Positions 14,112-16,014 of a stretch of 16,014 nt of DNA are shown one piece after another (positions within the stretch are counted from its first letter, which is position 1; every line of letters starts with the position of its first letter). Origin of the DNA: Candidatus Pacearchaeota archaeon. Lineage in GTDB: Archaea; Nanoarchaeota; Nanoarchaeia; Pacearchaeales; GW2011-AR1. The translations under genes and the position numbers were made by a program. The notes under the pieces were generated by a model, which saw nothing but the letters and a program-made list of their open reading frames with translations, ran no database searches and was not told the origin of the DNA. The stretch lies in contig NZER01000407.1 in the NCBI GenBank assembly GCA_002690445.1, positions 1 to 16,014 of the forward strand, in the 5' to 3' direction.

Positions 14112-14767
14112 GGGGCTGTCTCCTCCGCTTTCTCTCTCTCCGGCAAGAAATTCGGAACCGTGGGGGGCTCTGCTTCCGGGTCAAGCGCACCCTTCATCCT
14201 TCGAGCCCAATCCTTGAAGGAGGCCCATTCCGAAAGAATCAGCCGGGCAAGCTCGCTGCCGTCCTCGGCCTGAATGACGATGTAGGTGTTGGCGTCCTCG
14301 GCTTCACCGTCCCCGCCCTCGAAACCGCCCTGCGTGGTGATCCATTTCAGCATATCCCGCTTTTCTTGAGCCGTGACGGGGACCTTGACGCCATCCGCGC
14401 CCTCTTTCCCCAAGGCGATGCCGACCAGATGGGGGACAAGTTCCTCCGGGTCCACATAGGCCCGGATATAGTCTTTCAGGGTGGGATTTTCGGGGAGTTC
14501 GCGCTGCAGGGCTACTTTGCCTTCGAGGGGTTCCCGCTCGGTGGGCATATCGCCTTTGACTATAAAAAAATCGTCGGCGTTGATTCGGGAGTCGCCGGTG
14601 AGCCTCCGGCCAGCGAGGATTACGGCCTCGAATTTGTCAGAGGGGATCTGCACCCAACCGCGTTTCCGGCCAACGGAGATCCAGGTCGGGTCAATGCCAG
14701 CCTCCCTCAAAAGGACGGTAGGCCTCATTTTGTGCTTTTTGAGAAAAGCGTCAATTATGAAAGGCAA
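14108..14767 (-). CDS. Putative small terminase subunit or other protein preceding terL
   Basis: A 219-residue protein whose only sensible start is TTG (14765-14767): the codon immediately upstream is TGA, and GGAGGG lies eight bases before the TTG. The next in-frame ATG (residue 14) has no such site. The N-terminus PFIIDAFLKKHKMRPTVLLR then GIDPTW is compatible with a helix-turn-helix, as in small terminases, which bind the packaging site. The middle is mixed, with QEKRDMLKWITTQGG (about 133-147), and the C-terminus is Pro/Glu-rich, in line with a flexible tail that contacts the large subunit. I do not see a diagnostic terminase small-subunit signature, so the name rests on position directly upstream of terL (ATGA overlap) and size. 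Confidence 0.5.
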   Translation of the reverse strand: MPFIIDAFLKKHKMRPTVLLREAGIDPTWISVGRKRGWVQIPSDKFEAVILAGRRLTGDSRINADDFFIVKGDMPTEREPLEGKVALQRELPENPTLKDYIRAYVDPEELVPHLVGIALGKEGADGVKVPVTAQEKRDMLKWITTQGGFEGGDGEAEDANTYIVIQAEDGSELARLILSEWASFKDWARRMKGALDPEAEPPTVPNFLPEREKAEETAP

Positions 14768-14900
14768 TCAGGCTTCCCTCCGCTACCCTCCATCCACCCT
14801 CCCAGGGCCCGCCCCCCGGGATTTCCGGTCACCGGGGACGCTCCAGGCCGTTCTATTTAGCCCCGGTACTCTGCCGGTCAAATACCCATATCAAATAAAC

Positions 14901-14929
14901 CAATACGCCCCCCGTGGCATATTGTCAAG
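14901..14929 (-). promoter_or_regulatory. Candidate sigma-70-like promoter for the late/packaging operon
   Basis: On the minus strand there is an exact TTGACA (plus 14924-14929), then 17 bases, then TATTGG (plus 14901-14906), a weak -10 with three matches to TATAAT. It lies about 135 bases upstream of the small terminase start. The -35 box is within one copy of an operator-like site, so this promoter could be repressed or activated there. Confidence 0.35.
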
Positions 14930-14930
14930 A
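14914..14930. promoter_or_regulatory. Operator-like site, degenerate copy, overlapping the -35
   Basis: The 17 bp stretch (minus strand CTTGACAATATGCCACG) matches the perfect palindrome at 14984-15000 at 13 of 17 positions, including the shared core TGACAATATG. It is exactly 70 bp (about seven helical turns) from that site and overlaps the -35 box of the candidate promoter. This suggests a second, weaker binding site of the same dimeric protein. Confidence 0.4.
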
Positions 14931-14983
14931 GGTTTAGTTTGGCCCTACGACATTTTGGCAAAAGCTCTGCGATAACTTAATGG

Positions 14984-15000
14984 TGTGACATATTGTCACA
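14984..15000. promoter_or_regulatory. Perfect 17 bp palindrome TGTGACA-TAT-TGTCACA
   Basis: Two 7-base arms are exact inverted copies around a 3-base centre. The arms resemble TGTGA/TCACA half-sites but with a 7-base interval, which differs from the 6-base interval of CRP. The palindrome lies in the non-coding region upstream of the terminase operon and probably binds a dimeric regulator, perhaps phage-encoded. Confidence 0.6.
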
Positions 15001-15007
15001 GGTAGTT

Positions 15008-15019
15008 ACGATATATCGT
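15008..15019. promoter_or_regulatory. 12 bp perfect palindrome ACGATATATCGT
   Basis: An even palindrome lying eight bases from the TGTGACA palindrome. It has an AT-rich centre and could be a second operator or a site of easy melting. The close pairing of two palindromes within 36 bases is suggestive but not proof of function. Confidence 0.35.
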
Positions 15020-15035
15020 GAATGGAGGGGAAATG

Positions 15036-15060
15036 CTGAAAAATCAGGGAGAAATCAGGG
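15036..15060. repeat. AAATCAGGG pair and CTGA-AAAA-TCAG palindrome
   Basis: AAATCAGGG occurs at 15041-15049 and 15052-15060, 11 bases apart (one helical turn). The palindrome CTGA-AAAA-TCAG spans 15036-15047 and overlaps the first copy. It is part of the dense repeat and palindrome region. Confidence 0.5.
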
Positions 15061-15099
15061 CATGGAAGGGTTTTGGCACGATTCTTGTCCGGGGAGGCT

Positions 15100-15213
15100 G
15101 TCAAATTTTCCTTGAATCAGGTTTCCAGGAATTTTGACTCGAATCAAGTTTTGAGAAATTCTGATTAGTGTCAAATTCTCCTCGAATCAAGTTTTGAGAA
15201 ATTCTGATTAGTG
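15100..15213. repeat. Three related AT-rich repeat units able to form hairpins
   Basis: A 33-base stretch beginning CTCGAATCAAGTTTTGAG is exactly duplicated at 15138-15170 and 15181-15213 (43-base period). A third, diverged unit occupies 15100-15137 and matches 15170-15207 at about 31 of 38 positions. In the two exact copies, AATCA-AGTTT pairs with AAATT-TGATT around a TGAG loop, leaving one bulged C. Each unit also centres on a near-palindrome CTTGATTCRAG. Repeats of this sort upstream of terminase genes may be iterons, a packaging site or regulator sites. Confidence 0.8.
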
Positions 15214-15241
15214 AGGTTTCGGGAAGGGATTGTTGAGGGGT

Positions 15242-15281
15242 GTAAATTTTCGGGTAACAATTCGTAAATTTCAGGGTAACA
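15242..15281. repeat. Direct repeat of 18 bp with 22 bp period
   Basis: GTAAATTTTCGGGTAACA (15242-15259) and GTAAATTTCAGGGTAACA (15264-15281) differ at two positions and are spaced at two helical turns. They lie between the terminator and the larger repeats, in the AT-rich control region. Confidence 0.75.
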
Positions 15282-15293
15282 TCGCGGGAAAAG

Positions 15294-15312
15294 TGTGAAT
15301 TTTAGCTTCACA
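15294..15312. promoter_or_regulatory. Inverted repeat TGTGAA-N7-TTCACA
   Basis: Perfect 6-base arms with a 7-base spacer. It has TGTGA/TCACA half-sites like the palindrome at 14984 but with a 9-base interval, so it may be a related or separate site. It sits just downstream (minus strand) of the terminator. Confidence 0.3.
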
Positions 15313-15317
15313 TCACG

Positions 15318-15354
15318 AAAAACAGAAAAACCCCGGAGGGTTGGGCTCCAGGGG
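15318..15354 (-). terminator. Rho-independent terminator closing the upstream operon
   Basis: On the minus strand CCCC-(T)-GGAG pairs with CTCC-GGGG around a 7-base loop (CCCAACC), with one bulged T, and is followed by TTTTTCTGTTTTT. The stem is plus 15331-15354 and the T tract plus 15318-15330. It is about 100 bases downstream of the PGDYG-like gene stop and separates that unit from the packaging operon. Confidence 0.85.
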
Positions 15355-15454
15355 GGCCAATACCCCAATACCTGCTCCCGAGAAACCAAGAAATAAAATC
15401 CTCCGGCGAGGACCTTCCATCCTTCACCCTCCAAGGACGTTGGCCACCCGAGTA

Positions 15455-15787
15455 CTACTGGCCTTCCCGCGGACCCCCCATGACCTCTTCGTAGGTGGCC
15501 TCAAAAATGTCCGGCTTGCAGGGGTAGAGTTCGCCCTTCACGCCCGTAATTATCCAATCCCCCGGGCAAACAACATGGCCGCCCTCCAGGGTGTCAATCC
15601 ACCCGTGGTCGTGAAATATGCGATCACAGTGGCCGCAAATAACCTGACCGCCCACCTCGGGCTCTGGCCTGCGGAAATATCTGACGATCTTCCCTTCCGT
15701 TTCACCCCCCTCATCAAGAGGATGATCCCCGTTCTTGAACCATTGAGTCGCTTCGATCACGACTGGCTTCTTCCTGAATTTCGCCAT
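15455..15787 (-). CDS. Small PGDYG-like phage protein
   Basis: A 110-residue protein starting at ATG 15787, chosen because GGAGGAGGG lies just upstream and the N-terminus MAKFRKKPVVIEATQW is the usual opening of this widespread phage family. The C-terminal half, HVVCPGDWIITGVKGELYPC (71-90) followed by KPDIFEATYEEV, is the PGDYG-type motif. Residues 51-61 (CGHCDRIFHDH) with His71, Cys74 and Cys90 could bind zinc, which is an inference. The family is common in phages and of unknown function. The frame remains open upstream into the methyltransferase relic, so a longer fused product is possible but less likely. A terminator follows about 100 bases after the stop. Confidence 0.8.
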   Translation of the reverse strand: MAKFRKKPVVIEATQWFKNGDHPLDEGGETEGKIVRYFRRPEPEVGGQVICGHCDRIFHDHGWIDTLEGGHVVCPGDWIITGVKGELYPCKPDIFEATYEEVMGGPREGQ

Positions 15788-15871
15788 CAAAATCCCTCCT
15801 CCCACACGCATCAAGTATCCAAGTAAATCCCGCCTCTCCGCGAGATTTACCCGGATTGACGCAGACGCAAC

Positions 15872-15934
15872 TCCCAGCGGTTCCCACGCGACCGCCGCCG
15901 CTTCGATTCCGCTACAAACACTTGCATAGATCAT
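15872..15934 (-). pseudogene. Relic of a Dcm-like DNA cytosine methyltransferase N-terminus
   Basis: The ATG at 15934 overlaps the TGA of the upstream gene as ATGA. The 21 codons that follow read MIYASVCSGIEAAAVAWEP then LG, which matches the motif I start of phage and bacterial C5-cytosine methyltransferases (usual form VCSGIEAATVAWHPLGW). After that the similarity stops; the Pro-Cys catalytic motif and all other motifs are absent. The reading frame runs on in phase for 28 more codons into the PGDYG-like gene. In the two other frames I see no continuation of the methyltransferase. The likely cause is a deletion or recombination with retention of the translated start. Confidence 0.6.
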
Positions 15935-16014
15935 CCATTCGCCGCCCTTTCTACTGCGTCTGAAAAGTCTTGAGGGGGGTTATTCTCCCGGAATTTTCTT
16001 ACCCCCTCGGATAG
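15931..16014 (-). CDS. C-terminal end of an unidentified gene, cut by window edge
   Basis: The frame is open from the right edge for 27 codons, ending KFRENNPPQDFSDAVERAANG at a TGA (15931-15933) that overlaps the following ATG. It is charged and soluble with no recognisable motif. Evidence is the open frame and the ATGA coupling. Function unknown. Confidence 0.5.
   Translation of the reverse strand, partial: LSEGVRKFRENNPPQDFSDAVERAANG

Noticed and set aside
13970..14860. 296-residue plus-strand open frame opposite the gene before terL
   Set aside because: It is antisense to two genes with good starts, ribosome sites and ATGA coupling; GC-rich coding DNA commonly leaves such long opposite-strand frames.
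14984..15000. CRP (cAMP receptor protein) site
   Set aside because: The TGTGA and TCACA half-sites are 7 bases apart instead of the 6 required for a standard CRP site; a phage or other dimeric regulator is more likely.
15100..15281. CRISPR array
   Set aside because: The repeats number only two or three, have no unique spacers of constant length and no cas genes nearby.
15171..15434. 87-residue minus-strand open frame in the intergenic region
   Set aside because: It runs through the rho-independent terminator and the repeats, has low-complexity composition, and lacks a family resemblance; the frame is probably accidental.
1..16014. tRNA or rRNA genes and insertion sequences
   Set aside because: I saw no cloverleaf-type sequence, rRNA segment, transposase or terminal inverted repeats with target duplication in this window.

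Overview
The window is a piece of a double-stranded DNA bacteriophage genome, almost certainly a short-tailed (podovirus-type) phage or closely related prophage. Every convincing gene is on the minus strand, genes are packed with 0-15 base gaps or ATGA overlaps, and the order is that of a phage packaging and virion assembly operon. Protein-coding DNA is fairly GC-rich, while the one long non-coding stretch is AT-rich. Nothing identifies the host beyond a bacterium using ordinary Shine-Dalgarno signals (GGAGG-type).

Reading in the direction of transcription (right to left): the window opens with the tail of an unidentified gene (15931-16014). It overlaps by ATGA a tiny leftover of a Dcm-like cytosine methyltransferase N-terminus (15872-15934). 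A small PGDYG-like protein (15455-15787) and a strong rho-independent terminator (15318-15354) close that transcription unit. A non-coding region of nearly 700 bases follows (14768-15454). It holds three related ~38-43 bp repeat units that can form hairpins, an 18 bp repeat pair, several palindromes, and two copies of an operator-like site 70 bp apart, one lying on a perfect -35 box. This looks like the control region of the late operon and may also include a packaging or replication site.

The late operon then runs: putative small terminase (TTG start), large terminase, two small proteins, portal, Bbp19-like protein, scaffold, major capsid protein, and a probable head decoration protein. Next come five genes that are not part of the usual core: a nucleotide-sugar-binding-fold protein, two small unknowns, a GT-A-like glycosyltransferase and a hexapeptide-repeat acyltransferase. 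The core resumes with tail tubular proteins A and B (B carrying an inserted carbohydrate-binding-like domain), a previously unlisted 34-residue small ORF, and the internal/ejection proteins (gp14-, gp15- and gp16-like). The last is cut by the left edge. Receptor-binding fibre, lysis and replication genes are not visible and presumably lie outside.

The most interesting features are the sugar-modification cassette embedded inside the virion operon (possible glycosylation and acylation of virion or host surface), the repeat- and palindrome-rich region before the terminase genes, and the methyltransferase relic that reads in frame into the PGDYG gene.
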